From positions 2,709,454 through 2,773,453 of the forward strand of contig JAJEKV010000033.1 in NCBI GenBank assembly GCA_021234155.1: DNA of 64,000 bases. The letters are read 5' to 3'. This stretch comes from Isoetes taiwanensis (Eukaryota; Streptophyta; Lycopodiopsida; Isoetales; Isoetaceae). The notes beneath the pieces are model-generated. The model searched no databases. It saw only the letters and a program-made list of their open reading frames with translations, and was not told the DNA's origin. A program made the translations under genes and the position numbers. Of the stretch, positions 24,067 through 36,113 are shown piece after piece. Every line of letters starts with the position of its first letter. The first letter of the stretch is position 1.

Positions 24067-24107
24067 AAGGTTACTAGGGACATACTGCCGTGGTCTCTAG
24101 TAACCTT
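24067..24107. repeat. Hairpin just after the Arg/Gly-tail gene
   Basis: Bases 24067-24081 pair with 24093-24107 with one mismatch around an 11-nt loop. The hairpin starts 12 bp after the stop codon. It could be a subterminal structure of the mobile element. Confidence 0.6.
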
Positions 24108-24203
24108 TGCTATCTATCATACATAGTTCATACTTTGGTCTCTATTGTCTTTGGAAGTTGGTATATGATACCGTGTTAATATGTTCTCTAAATATTCATG
24201 TAT

Positions 24204-24303
24204 GTATGATACACGGGTACTGCACGTGTATACAACCCCTGCATAAGGTCTATGATACAGGGTACTGTACACGTGTATACAACCCCTGCATAAGGTCTAT
24301 ACA
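24204..24303. repeat. Tandem duplication of about 48 bp
   Basis: Two direct copies of a unit containing GTATACAACCCCTGCATAAG, followed by a third partial TATACAACCCCC. Confidence 0.8.
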
Positions 24304-24359
24304 ACCCCCATAATAAAAAAATTCCAGTTTACTAAAAATTTTCCCATTATAATGAAATT

Positions 24360-26030
24360 GTGCTTCAACTGGTATTCTGGACCACCAAAAACTCTATTTC
24401 TGACCGACTGACTGACTATGGGAACTCTAGATCACAAGTCAGGAGGAATGATACAATACAAGTGGTATATCATAAAAAAGGAGATTGGGCCATGTTACGG
24501 ACTGAGGAATACAACTCCTGCTATACCAGGATAGCGAGGGCTCGACTCTCCAACTAGTACCCGGATCGCCAAAATGACAGTGTATTTAAAAGTATTTAAA
24601 AGTGGTAGTTACCTACCAGAAAATCTAGATTGGCACAGAGAGGATCACCCCTGTCCAATCAACCGGAACGGTAAGGTAAAATCTACCGACCGAGCATCGC
24701 CCAAAAAACAGGACCACGAGTCCGCTGAAAGCATTAAATGCCGAGATACATACACAAAAGCGGACGAAATTATAAGAAGCAAAAATAAATCATGCAGATA
24801 GGTGGGTAAAACAATTATGACTAATTCAAATTCTGATTCAGTTTTTCAAATGAAGTACCATTTGGGAGACGACATATATTGCACGAAGGAAACACAGTGA
24901 TAGCAAGAGGAAAGTTCTATTCCAGTCCACTTGAGGAATTCACCACTAAAATTATATCCAAGGTCCGATGGCAGATCAAGTCAGTCTCAACCAACAGAAG
25001 AGGGGGGATGCAGCAAAAGCAGCGGTACGCAAGACCTCAAGGATTTCTTGGCTCAGATGAACAGGCAACTGGAGGCCAGGATCCTAAGCATGGACGCATT
25101 TAACACGCTGGCGGAGACGGCCAATCGTGACAAGATAGCCATATCCAACATGGAAACCAGAGTGCAAGGGGTCGAGAGAACAAGTGGGAGATGCATTGGA
25201 GGATAGACGAAATCGAAGAAGAGAAGGCCAAGGTCATACAGAAGTTGGTTGATTTAGAAAGCATAAATGTTGAGTTGGATGCATGGGAATTCTTTGATAG
25301 AATAAAGCCACACATCATGGAGTTTGAGGAGAAGAATAAGATTAAACATGACGTTGGACTGATAAGGATACCCGAAAAATCTAACGAAGACATCTATTGA
25401 GTTACTGCAGAGGTAATAGAAGTAGTTTTCAAAGGGCATCAAAGCATAATTGTGAAAGCAGTACGCTCGGGCCAATGGAGGGGACGAGCAAGACACATAA
25501 ATTTGATGCTCAGGGACATGGCATCCAGGGAGCAGATACTGCACATGGGTTCCAGACAGAGAAATGGGATCAAGGTGCAAGATGCCTTAACGGTCATGCA
25601 GCGGCAAGGGCTACACAAAGAGTTGGCCAAGGCAAGAGAACTGAACCAAGCAGGGATACATGCGGGGGTCAGAAATGGAAAGGTATACTTGCACAAACGA
25701 ATCAGAGACTAGCCGACCTTGGGACAAGAGTAGAACACGGGGAAACTAGAGGCCATCATGTCAAAAGGACTGGAGGGAGAGGAAACCCATCCCTTGACAC
25801 CGGTGATGCAGGGATCAGATGTGGGAACATCAGTGGAGAGAGCTCTCGCGCTGATACATCCACCAATAGGAGGGGGGAGCGGAAATGGGGTTGACGAGGA
25901 GCAGACACACCAAAATGGGCACATGGGCCCAATCTCGATCGCAAAGACCAGGGGACAAGCAAGGAGGATAACCAACGGGTCGGAGCAGACGAAAAACCCA
26001 AATGACCAGCCCAGGGGAAAGAAGCGTTGA
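24360..26030 (+). pseudogene. LINE ORF1 remnant
   Basis: Several overlapping open frames of 65-165 codons on the plus strand together look like a charged, coiled-coil-rich LINE ORF1 product. There are heptad-like runs rich in Glu, Lys and Leu around 25190-25400, and a Gln/Arg/Gly-rich tail before ORF2. No zinc knuckle or RRM is clear. Its position directly upstream of the endonuclease domain is the chief reason for the call. Frame changes are frequent, so no single product can be read. Confidence 0.5.
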
Positions 26031-26040
26031 CCATATGGTA

Positions 26041-29000
26041 CTGAAACTGCACCGGTACCCTTGGGATGATGGGGAGAGGCTCGAGGAAGCCCATAATTAT
26101 GATATAATATGTCTAGTGGAGACATGGGAACACAATACCAAGCGACTGCCAGAGGAAGAGGGGTACCGACTGTTCACATTTTGGAAAGATAAAGATTTTA
26201 AGTTAGAAGAGGGAGCGCAGGTCTAGCTTGCTATATAAAAGATAGTGTAGCCAATAAAGCATGTATTGTACACTCAGATGTCAATAAAAGATACATGCTG
26301 CTAAGCATACAATTACAAAATAAAAAGGATTTAATCATGATTATAGCATATTACCCGCCTAACAGTAATAAATTATAATTGCTGGACCTGGGGGAGAGTA
26401 TCATGAAATGGAAGGACCAGGGGCCGATGATACTAGTAGGAGATCTGAATGCCAGAAAATGCCAGGAACAAGCACAAATCATGAGTGTAAACGAGATAAA
26501 TGGACAATGGATACAAACCGCGAGATCATAAGAATGGAAAAGAAGTACAAAAGACAAGGCAAAAATCAATGCCAAGGGCGAGTTACTGATAGAGATATGC
26601 ACGACAGCAGGGGTCGTCATAGCCAATGGGGTACAAAGATGAAGTGGATCAGAGGAATTCACGAGCCAGAACATACACGGAAAAAGTATAGTTGATTATG
26701 TAATATTGGACGACAAAGCTGCGGCAGACATCTCAAGCTTCATCCTGGCAGATTGGCCGACTGGGAAAAGGAAGAGCCACAAACCCATTCAATTGGCAAT
26801 AAGGCAGGAAGGGCAGGTAAAAATAGAGTTACCAGACAAGGAAAAAGGCATGAACATGAAAATATACTTCCAGAATAAACACGCAGAAACCTTCACAGAA
26901 AATGTCAGCTCATAGATAGAAAAGTGGGCGTAGGAAAAGCATAGAGCAGACGAGAATGAGAATAGGTTGAATGACATAATGGACAGGTGGCGATAGATAT
27001 TTTCGGGAAAAGAAAGAGATCTAGAAAGAACCAGGCGTTCAATGCCTCAATATACTATGATGAGGAATGCAGGGAATAGAAAAGGAGAGTCATGGACCAT
27101 AAGGGCACGAAAATATATCAAACAGAAAAGGTGGTATACCTAAAACTGTTGAAATCGAAACGAAACAAGAACTTACTATAGCACCAATGGGGGCTAGCAG
27201 ACATGCTAAAAAAGCAACCCAGGAGGTTCTGGAAGGGACTAAAAGGAAAGGGAGGGGGGAATAAAAAGTCAGGGAATACACAGCGGAATACTCGAGGGAT
27301 CAAATGGAAAAAATACCTTGAAAAACTGTATAAGATAGAGGCCACACCGATGCCAATACCCGTCTCACCAGAAGCAAATAAGTCGTGTTTCAGCGTACAG
27401 GAAGTGATGGTAGCACTACAGAAAATGTCCAATAATAAGGCATCAGATCTCTATGGACTTACCGTGGAGCTACTGAAATGTGTAGACACAGTAATATGGA
27501 ACCGGGTCAATGAGATATTCAATGGCATAGTCAGCACAGGGGTGCCAGATAGATGGACATACAACATGGTAATACCTTTGCACAAGAGGGGAGATAGGGA
27601 GGAACCAGGAAACTACAGCACGATAATGGTAAGCTCTATCTTCGCGAAATGGTTCGGGAAGGTACTGGACACTAAACTGAAGTAGTACTGGGCAGAGACA
27701 GAAAAGCTAAGAGAACAAGGGCAAGCGGACTTCAGGCCTAAACACTCGACTACAGATCACTTGGTAACCCTTCGAATATTAATAGAGCAAAATAAGTCAC
27801 AGGGGAAGAAGATAATATGCTGCTTTATGGATTTCAGAAAAGCATTCGACACTGTCCCAAGAGAAAAGCTGTTGCAAAGATTAGTAGACATGAGGGCACC
27901 AAGAGACATGGTAGGGTCTATCCACGGTTATACCAGAGAGTATATGCCAAAATGGAGCAAGAAGGACAGGCAATAGATTGCGACACATGAGTTAAACAAT
28001 CCCCAACACTATTTGGTATTTACATTGACGCATTACAAGGGTTCATAGAAGAAAGGCAAGGGGATGTGGATGCCTTCACCCTAATGGACACTAGGGTACC
28101 TATCATGTTGTGTGCTGATGACCCAAGCATGATGGCTACCAAAAACAAGGGTATGCACTGGCTATTAGGGCTATTAGAGGTCTTCTGCAACAGGACATGA
28201 CTATTAGTGAATTTAGCAAAGACCAAAATAGTCACATTTGGCACTAAGAGTAAACATAGACCCTTCAAGTATAGGCGCAGAACTGGAGGCATGCAAATGG
28301 TCTAAAGGAGCGGATGCCGGATTCCAATCAGCCATAGAAAGCTACTTCAATGTGAATTTTTTTTGTAAGAGGAGCAGAATAATTGATTGGGAGATCAAGT
28401 GCTACCTGTTTAGTACAGTGATTGCATCGACACAACTATATGGATCATAGGCATGGGGGCCTGGCCTATCAGACAAGAAATGAGAAAAGCAAGAAGGGAT
28501 TTTCAGACAATGGCACAGACAGGAATTCAGAGTTGTGTCAAACACACCCCTGGCAGTCATGGTATATGAGACGGGTCAGAGACCAATGGAGATAAGAGCC
28601 TGGGAACGGATCATCAGATATCTACTAAAAGATAACATGGGAGGACACACTGGGAAACTATCAACAATCGCAATCAGGGAATCGGCCAAATCACACATCG
28701 TCACAGGCAACAGATGGTTCAGGGAAGTAGCAGTATGGACCAGAGAGATGGGGATGAATCTAAGCGACCTACTAAGTGAAAGGAGATGGAATGAAAATTG
28801 GGCTGACAGGGCGACAAGGGCGTGGTTACAAAAACACAGTGGCCCGAAAACACTTTAGCTGAGAGAAGTTTTCAACCCAGACCAGCAAATAGGACAACAA
28901 ATGTATAGAGACAACCGACTGGGAAGAAGGGACACCTTAGCAAGATTCAGGATGGGGAGCCACGATCTAAGAATCGAGAAGGACAGATGGAGGAAAGTGG

Positions 29001-29205
29001 AAAGGGAGAATCGAGTTTGTACAATATGTGACACATGGGGAGTAGAGGAGAGAACATGCTCAATGATTTTATGGCATATGAAGACATCAGAAACAAGTAC
29101 AAGCTTATAAGGTGGAAACACCCTCATGGCAAGAGCAGAGACAAAGCGGATCTGGCAGACGCAATCAGGGAAATGATAACTAGACACCAGGAGGTACACA
29201 GATAG
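26041..29205 (+). pseudogene. LINE ORF2: endonuclease-reverse transcriptase, broken
   Basis: ORF2 would nick target DNA and reverse-transcribe the element RNA. The endonuclease (about 26090-26800) shows ICLVETWEHN, a GDLNAR block near 26440, a VDYVILDD block near 26695 and an SHKP motif that replaces the usual SDH-P near 26780. The reverse transcriptase (about 27400-28450) shows NNKASDLYGL, a GNY-S-I-S-KW-KVL block, ADFRPKHSTTDHL, FRKAFDTVPREKL near 27830 and LCADD in place of YADD near 28110. The C-terminus has FRMGSHDLRIE and a C-x2-C region near 29020. The element also retains a DKADLADAIREM-like end. At least eight stops or frameshifts break it, some in catalytic regions. Confidence 0.85.
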
Positions 29206-29420
29206 ATAGATAGTATTTTAACGTCACGCCACTAGGCAGCATCCAACTGGACATGTGACCACACACCACACTACATTGCTTGGTTGGGCCCTGCCCCCCA
29301 ACCACTTTACATTGCGTCTGTGGGTTTTGACACCCAACAATTCAGAGTGCAATTCTGGGTGGTCTCGAACTCGAGACCTATAGTTGCTAGACCTAGTGTG
29401 TTACCACTAGACTAAACGAA
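29201..29420 (-). mobile_element. tRNA-derived SINE with LINE-like 3' end
   Basis: On the minus strand a Pol III A box, TAGTCTAGTGG (29404-29414), is followed about 32 nt later by a B box, AGTTCGAGACC (29361-29371). This is tRNA spacing and resembles the Asp/Glu/His tRNA type. A tRNA-unrelated body follows. The 3' end reads GTGACGTTAAAATA plus a (CTAT)n tail. GTGGACGTTAAAA plus a simple repeat is also the end of the LINE tails at 33208-33300 and 41030. The SINE lies antisense in the LINE 3' region. The exact target duplication is not clear. Confidence 0.7.
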
Positions 29421-29575
29421 CAGAGAAAGAGGGCTGGTGATATGAACCACTGACAAGGTGGGACATTAAAGCCCACAAAACGCACAGCTAAAAGCTGATG
29501 ATAATGACACACCACCGCACGGTCATAATGCCGATTATAAGCGGGGTGCCGATATCAATACAAAATAAGATAAGT

Positions 29576-29899
29576 CCTCCGAAGGGGCTACAATGTATCA
29601 GCATGCATCGCTAGTAGCACCCCATGTTGATCAAAGCTCCAAAATATTCTCCATGTCTATTTTTCATTTTTTTGATCACTTATATATAGTTGACTGCCCA
29701 TTGAATTTTCTTTACCTAAATTTGATCCATTTTTTGCCCTACCAAATCTACTCCAAAAGTCTAATATGTGCGCTTCTTTTTATTACTTTTCTTGATACAT
29801 TCCAGAAAGATTTGCTCAAATATTCCACTCCTAGCTCCCATTGACCAAGCTTGGGTGCTGCTTTGTCAAATTTCTTCAGGGAAAAGCAATCTGTTTTAC
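29576..29899. other. Gene-free stretch
   Basis: AT- and pyrimidine-rich sequence between two LINE remnants; I see no gene or structured repeat. Confidence 0.5.
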
Positions 29900-30830
29900 T
29901 GATGTTACTCTAGATTGATCATTCTAAGTGATCTGGAGGTCCTGACCACACTTGCGGTAGGTTCCCTTCGCTCAATTGGCTTGACAACCATGAAACCACA
30001 GGTTAACACACGTTGATGCATATTCCAATATCCTGGCAGAGTGCATTCTAGTATCCTAGCTGGGATATAGTGCATGAATTGCCGGATGGTATCCTGAACT
30101 AGGCCGGCCTCTCCATCTCCATGATGAGCAAGCCAATCATCAAGCTCATCAATGTATAGTTCAACTAGCATGGGAGACAGTGGGCACTCTTGGCAGACTT
30201 CAACACTACTGCTGACAAGCTGGCATGATGGCGACATTCGAGTTAACCATGTTTCGTATAGCCTGTGTACTGCATTTTGCAACTCCTAGGGAACTCCTAA
30301 CTGCATTAACCTTTTCTACAACTTCTCCCTAGGTACCATATCAAAAGCCTTTGCAAAATCTACAAAGCAAGAGTACAACTATTGTTGTTTATTTCTGTTG
30401 TCCTCTATCTACAACATGAAAATAAGATTGATGATGGAGCGTCTAAGCCTGAATCATGAATGTTTAAGGGGGTGTACTTCTGTGTCCCTGCCATGCTATC
30501 AATTGTTGCTCAAAAGTTTCGGCCAACAGTTTTGCCAACAATGAACCGACTATGATGATGTGTGTGTGTGGGGGGTGGGGATCATCTGCCTTACGTATTG
30601 GAACCACTTGGTGGTCCATTGCAGCAAGGTGAGGTTCTTTTTTTTTTTTTTTTTTTTGTTGGGGAGGAAGCCTTCTTGAAGTGCCCTATTGAACATGCTA
30701 GCCAAGATGGGGCTTTGCAATATCTTATATGAGACCAATATAATATTATAATATATAGCTATAATGCGCGATCCCGGTCCAATAGAGTGTTGTAAAGAAA
30801 CTTGAAGAGTCAAGAAAGGTAGGGACAATC
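29900..30830 (-). pseudogene. Reverse transcriptase fragment of a second LINE
   Basis: Read on the minus strand from 30830 downward, the order is SMFNRALQEGFLP (fingers region), a poly-A interruption (poly-T on plus at 30638-30657), CFVDFAKAFDMVPREKL near 30350 and ECPLSPMLVELYIDELDDW near 30170. The palm Asp of region A is present, but no YADD can be found. Stops and frameshifts are present. It is a fragment of the same broad LINE type as the copy at 41.0-42.6 kb, which shares the VKQGCPLSPTLFGLYIDKL-like block. Confidence 0.75.
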
Positions 30831-33207
30831 ACCCTTTAACAGGCCATTATGGGGGGTAAGAGCCAGTGCGTGAACCCTACGGAATGGTCTGCGGGGCGCA
30901 ATTCTTCCGATGTAATAGTTAGGGCAAAGAAGATTTCATACAAGGAGAAACTGATTCATGGTTTGAAGGAGAAGGCAGAGTCAATTTCAGAATTTCAAGG
31001 ATTAAGAGGATATTCGGGGAGGTAATTAGCCTGTAATTTGCAAAATTCGAATAGTACGACTAGAAACAAGGTGCTGCGCATGGAGGGTTGCCCTCAATGG
31101 CCGGAGAGTGAAGTGGCTTAAGTTGTAGTTGCAGACAATAGAGTGTTTGAATCGGAATTGCTATTTTAAGACATTGACATTTTGTGAAGGTGATGGTACG
31201 CATTTGCATTACTAAGTTCTGCTTAGGTGTTGAGGTGTTGTTGGAGTAGGATGTAGTTGGACATATGGACTTTGGGATTTGAGCTCAAGGTATTGGTGTT
31301 TGGTGCTTGGTATGGAACTAGGATGGCAGAAGCATAAGGAGAAGTGTAATAAAGGAGAGAATGGATGTACATGTTCGAAAATAGGGGAGTTCCTCCCCTA
31401 CAAATCCGCCCACTTGTGTTAAATTCCGGTCATCCTGAAAAATTTCCGGCAATTTTTCGACATTAAAATAACAAATTTCTGGCATAATACACTAAAAAAT
31501 GCTCTAACAAATATTTTTTCTGGGTAGCCTCAAATAGCGAGCGGCATTTTTACTGGTTAGACTCGTTGCTATTTTCGAGCCCTGCTCGGGCCATCGGACC
31601 CCTCGTGCGCAACACCTTGTTAAACTTGCATTGGTTGCATGTGTAAATCCTGTTCGTTTGAATATGTGGATTGGAATTTGGCTTTTCTATTTGAGTTAAT
31701 AAACTATTCGAAAGCAGCTTTTCATTAGAAGGTAAGTTGTAACAACACAACTGAAGTTATGCATTGATAGATACAACAACATGCCAAGATATAGCTTTTA
31801 GCCTTGTACTTCAATATTTGGAGCAAAGATGACTCCCCCTACCAAGACAAAGAAACCCTTTTGGCACAATCTTGCTTTTAATACTATGCTTCAATATTTG
31901 GAGCCGAGGTGACTCCATCCCTATTTGCATCACCCAAATTACTTGCCATTGTATGCCACAATGTTTATTTGCCATGTTATCTTCCGTATTTCTCACATGA
32001 TAATCAAAGTTTTGTTGGAGAAAACATGTGCTTAAAATCAAAAGAAAAAACTATAATTACAACATCTTTGCAAATCCAAGGTTGTATTGTGTATTCCCAT
32101 GTGATGAAAAAGCAGAATGAAGCTTTTCAAAGCATCCTCCATGATGTCATTGTAATAAGTGCAAATCCAAAGTTGTATTGTGTATTCCCATTTGGATGCA
32201 TGTTATGAGAAAGCAGACTGCAACTCTTTAAGGCATCCTTCCATGGCATCATTATAATAGGTGGAAATAACGACCCGATAATAAGCAAATATAATAGCTC
32301 TAAACTATTGTTTAGTAAGCAACATCCTGTATCCGAGCTTTTATTTGTCTTCATTTGGTCTATTGTCATAGAAGCCTATTGAGAGTAACCTACATGTGTT
32401 CATTTATCATGACCAAGCCATTAAACTATGCCTTTGCTATGGGATAGCATTCAGAAGTTAAAGTGGTCAGGTGTAATAGAAAGTGGTGTTTGATACTCAA
32501 CATGAAAATTAGCTCCATGAAATATACAATATGCATGAAGGGCATGAAGTATTGGATGTGTTCTTTAAGAAAGAAATTGTAGCTGCAAGTTTGAGGGGAG
32601 GCTATGATGAGTCTATTGCAGAAAATACTTGGACAAAACTTATCTGTGAGATTATGGTTGGTAAGAATGAAGTGCCCATTTTTCTCGATATTGGAAAATA
32701 AAGAATAGATTACCAACAAATATAAAAGAAACGTTGACATAATATAACAAAAACATGGACTTACAATTGGTTGTGTTAGATATTGCCTTCTGAACTTTGT
32801 TAATACATACAACATTTACAAGCGCAAGTCAATTATGAAAATGTGCCAAGCAAACCTGGATGCTGATTTTTTTCCTATTTTTCTACTTAGGTTCGGTCTA
32901 TTTTCTTTACGAGATAGATCAGCATACTCCTCCTCCTAACATCTTCATCACGGCCTGATACAAAACAAGTGACATCAACCTCGAAGATTTTCAAACTCTT
33001 ACCTTAAATGATATGTGAAGAAAATGCACATTTAAATATCATTAATTAGAGTAAGGCACTAATATGTTTACAAAATGCTACAAAAGTGGAGCTCTAGGAC
33101 CATTTTGCATTTTCAAATATGCAATGAATGAAAAACTGGCAGAGAAGAGTCGTGTATCTATTTGTCCTTATAGGAAGTGTTTGGATGGCATAACATTTGC
33201 ACTCCAT
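30831..33207. other. Gene-free stretch with local duplications
   Basis: No gene is supported. Around 31807-31920 a CTTCAATATTTGGAGC-GA-GTGACTCC unit is repeated. At 32072-32265 a unit of about 90 bp containing AAGTTGTATTGTGTATTCCC is tandemly duplicated with moderate divergence. The remainder is AT-rich. Confidence 0.5.
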
Positions 33208-33300
33208 GATAGAATAGAATAGAATAGAATAGAATAGAATAGAATAGAATAGAATAGAATTTTTAACGTCCACGGAGACCAATAGGTCATGGGACCCATA
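33208..33300 (-). repeat. Isolated LINE 3' tail with (AGAAT)n
   Basis: Ten or so copies of AGAAT are followed by TTTTTAACGTCCACGGAGAC and CAATAGGTCATGGGACCCAT. Read on the minus strand this is the LINE 3' end GTCTCCGTGGACGTTAAAAA plus a (TTCTA)n tail. There is no LINE coding sequence upstream, so it is a very short 5'-truncated copy. Confidence 0.7.
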
Positions 33301-33469
33301 CAATGGGCTAGTACAATCATTACTACTACACCCCTGCCTTATCTTTATGCCATCATGTTTGCAAATATGAGAACAACTACAAAGATTATAAGGGATGCTT
33401 GATCTAGGCTGCTTTGCTTGCTTTAAGTCATCATCCTTTCTTTGTGTGCCATGTAAGCCATAAGGTGTT

Positions 33470-33670
33470 CAAATGCAAATTCACATCTTTGTCTTTCATC
33501 AAACTCATAACCCTTGTTTTTCAACATTGTAACCTGTCTCTTTGGCATACGGTTTTCAATGTATTCACATCTCTGTCTTCCCCCAATAGCATGTGTCCTT
33601 TTTTTTCCAGCATTGTAACTTATCCCTTTGGCATAAGGTTTTCAATGTAAATTCACATCTTTGTCTTCCA
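33470..33670. repeat. Tandem repeat, about 85-bp unit
   Basis: Two and a half diverged copies of a unit containing TTCACATCT-TGTCTTC, then CATTGTAAC-T-TCCCTTTGGCATA-GGTTTTCAATGT. An open frame inside it (33414-33650) is a by-product of the repeat. Confidence 0.75.
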
Positions 33671-35015
33671 ATAAGCCTTTTCTAATGCCCATAACCTGTC
33701 TTTCTGCTAGAACGTCAGGCAAATATATAGTTCTAGCTGTCTTGCAGGATGCCTATAAGGGAGCTCGAGAAGCCTCACCATTTATAAGTAAACATAAGCT
33801 TAAATCCATGAAATGAGCAGTACAAGCCAAACACATGACTTAATCAAACGATGCCACAAGTTATGAAGATGAGATTTAGTTACCTTCTGCGAATACAATA
33901 CCATTATCAGGTCCATGCTGATCAATCGTATATAGACATAACATAACTACCCATAGCATTGCTTCTAGAGCTTGCCAAGAGTTTAAAATTCAAGTATAGT
34001 TACAGCAGTATAGCACTGTAAAGCACACAGAAAATTGTTCTCCGTTGAGGAAGAACCTCTTTGCAAATCATTTGCTAGCAACATCATAGTTTTGGCGCCA
34101 CCAATATCTGTTTAAATTGGAATCTATTATATGGAATTTTAAAAAAGAAAAGAAAAACCATTTATAGGCATCCACCCTTCACAATATCCCATGTTGAAAA
34201 GCAAGGCTCTTTGAGCCTAATCATCCAGATCCTGATAATTTCATCATGCCACATCTAAACAACACATGCCACACATAGTTGTAATTTCATGCGGTTATCT
34301 GCCCTCCTTGCTACATACTTTCTTTTTGTTTGCCTTAGTTCTCAGGTGGAATTTTGAAATGCAAGAGTCACAATGCACCTTGTTTCATGTAGAGGAATCA
34401 TGCCTCAGCACAATGCAATGAAACCTTATCAAGTGATCTCTAGAAGAGTAACTTACAATCTTCAGTTCTTGCAAACATTGTTGTTGCCACTAGGTTCATA
34501 TGGGAAGTGTTGCATGTGCAATCAGAGGAGAGCAGAAGAACCCACAACTACCGTCACAAAGGTTAGAGAATACATAATAAAGTACAGTTCACTGTGACTC
34601 CCATAGTATGCCCCCAAGAATAAGGGCATTTCCAGGATTATCATAAATAACGTGTAACTTTACATAGTTTAGTCATAAGGGTACCTTCCTCGTGAGGACT
34701 CCGTCTCAGAGTCTCCTTTACTGGTACCTTCCGCACAAGGATGCCTTTTCAGAGTCTCCTTTACTAGTGCTTGCAAGTATGGCAACTTCTTTATGTCTTC
34801 CTTGACAGCCATTTGCCCTATTTTGTTCTGAATTTCCTATATTAATAATCTTTGTATATCAGGTTTCTTCACTATATTTTCCACAGAACATTGCAGACAA
34901 TTTACAGGACTATTTAAAGTTGCATTTAAACCCACCTGCAACTATTGATTGGAATAAATCTTTGCACTGGGCTTTAACAACGAAATAAGCTTTCCACATG
35001 CATTTGAATGGATAT
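33671..35015. other. Gene-free stretch
   Basis: AT-rich sequence with no supported gene. A small duplication, CAGAGTCTCCTTTACT-GT, occurs near 34707 and 34754. Confidence 0.5.
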
Positions 35016-36084
35016 GTTGGACAAGCTGGTTTGGGAAAAAAACATGAGACTAACAAAATCGTACAGCATTGTACCTGCTTAGTTATGGTTTAGCAAGAAG
35101 CCTACTTGCTAGAACATATGAAGAAACAAATGAATTCAGAATGTTGGAATGCAAAAGAAGGATACCAAATGATCTACTCCAAAATATGTGAAAGGCTTTT
35201 TCTTAAATCCGCAATAATATAGTTGCATATGCCAAATCCACTGCCTTCTACCATGTTTGATTGAGGAGATCAAGATGCATCTGCCCAAACTCCTTCTCTG
35301 CAACAACGAAATAGGCTTTCCAGAATCGTCAAGAACTACTGTTAAGGTGGTTTGTGCATAATAGCTTTCTCTTATGCTGATGGATCTGCCACTACATATT
35401 GCTTATACAAAGTGCATGTGAGAAAATAGGGCACTGGACCTCGTGTGTGTTTGAATGGATTTGCTGGATAAGCTGGTTTGGAACAAAAAATAAGATTAAC
35501 CAGACATGCAGCATTGTACCTCCTTAGCTATGGTTTTGCCAAAAGGAAATTTAAAGGAAATTTGATCATCAATAAGCTTACCTGCCAGAACCGGTGAAGA
35601 AACAAAGGAATCCGGAATGCCGGATTGCAGAAGAGGGATATGAAAATGCCCTGCTCCAAAATTTGTGAAAAGCTTTCCCTTAAATCCGCAAGAACAGAGT
35701 TGCATATGCCAAATCCGCTGCCTTCTATCACCAGACTCATCTGCCCCAGCTCCTGCTCTGGTATGCATAACCCTGGCCTTCCCAACCATTGTCGTTACCT
35801 CCCTGCCTTGCCAGTTACCCGGTTGGCTTGAAGAAATGAGACGTGGAGTTCTTTACCAGCTGACCGAGAGTTTACAGGAAATAGGAGGTTTACCTGCTTA
35901 GTTATGGTTTAGCAAGAAGCCTACATGCCATAACATATGAAGAAACAAATGAATTCAGAATGTTGGAATGCAAAAGAAGGATACCAAATGCTCTACTCTA
36001 AAATATGTGAAAGGCTTTTTCTTAAATCCGCAATAATATAGTTGCATATGCCAAATCCACTGCCTTCTACCATGTTTGATTGAG
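35016..36084 (-). repeat. Cluster of three related repeat units
   Basis: Units at about 35016-35270, 35466-35893 and 35891-36084 share GAAGAAACAAA-GAAT-C-GAATG, then CTTAAATCCGCAA and GTTGCATATGCCAAATCC-CTGCCTTCTA. The first and third are almost identical to each other over 190 bp. The middle one is the closest match of the inverted unit at 16357-16786. So the middle copy arrived by insertion or gene conversion into an older pair, or the outer two are a later duplication. Confidence 0.8.
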
Positions 36085-36113
36085 TGTTGCGTTCTCTAGT
36101 GTTCTCCTATTAT

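Larger units (their letters stand above)
24340..29575 (+). mobile_element. Degenerate non-LTR retrotransposon (LINE)
   Basis: A purine-rich plus strand carries the remains of ORF1 and of an endonuclease-reverse transcriptase ORF2 in the correct order. The 3' flank after ORF2 ends near 29575 in an A-rich AATAAGATAAG tail. The 5' end is uncertain; coding-like sequence starts near 24360. A SINE is nested at 29201-29420. The copy has many stops and frameshifts and cannot be active. It is distinct from, but related to, the LINEs at 29.9-30.8 and 41.0-42.6 kb, with which it shares the C-terminal Cys/His region. Confidence 0.8.

Noticed and set aside
33206-33256. (AGAAT)n as a simple microsatellite
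   Set aside because: The adjoining conserved LINE 3' sequence shows that it is a retrotransposon tail, not an independent microsatellite.
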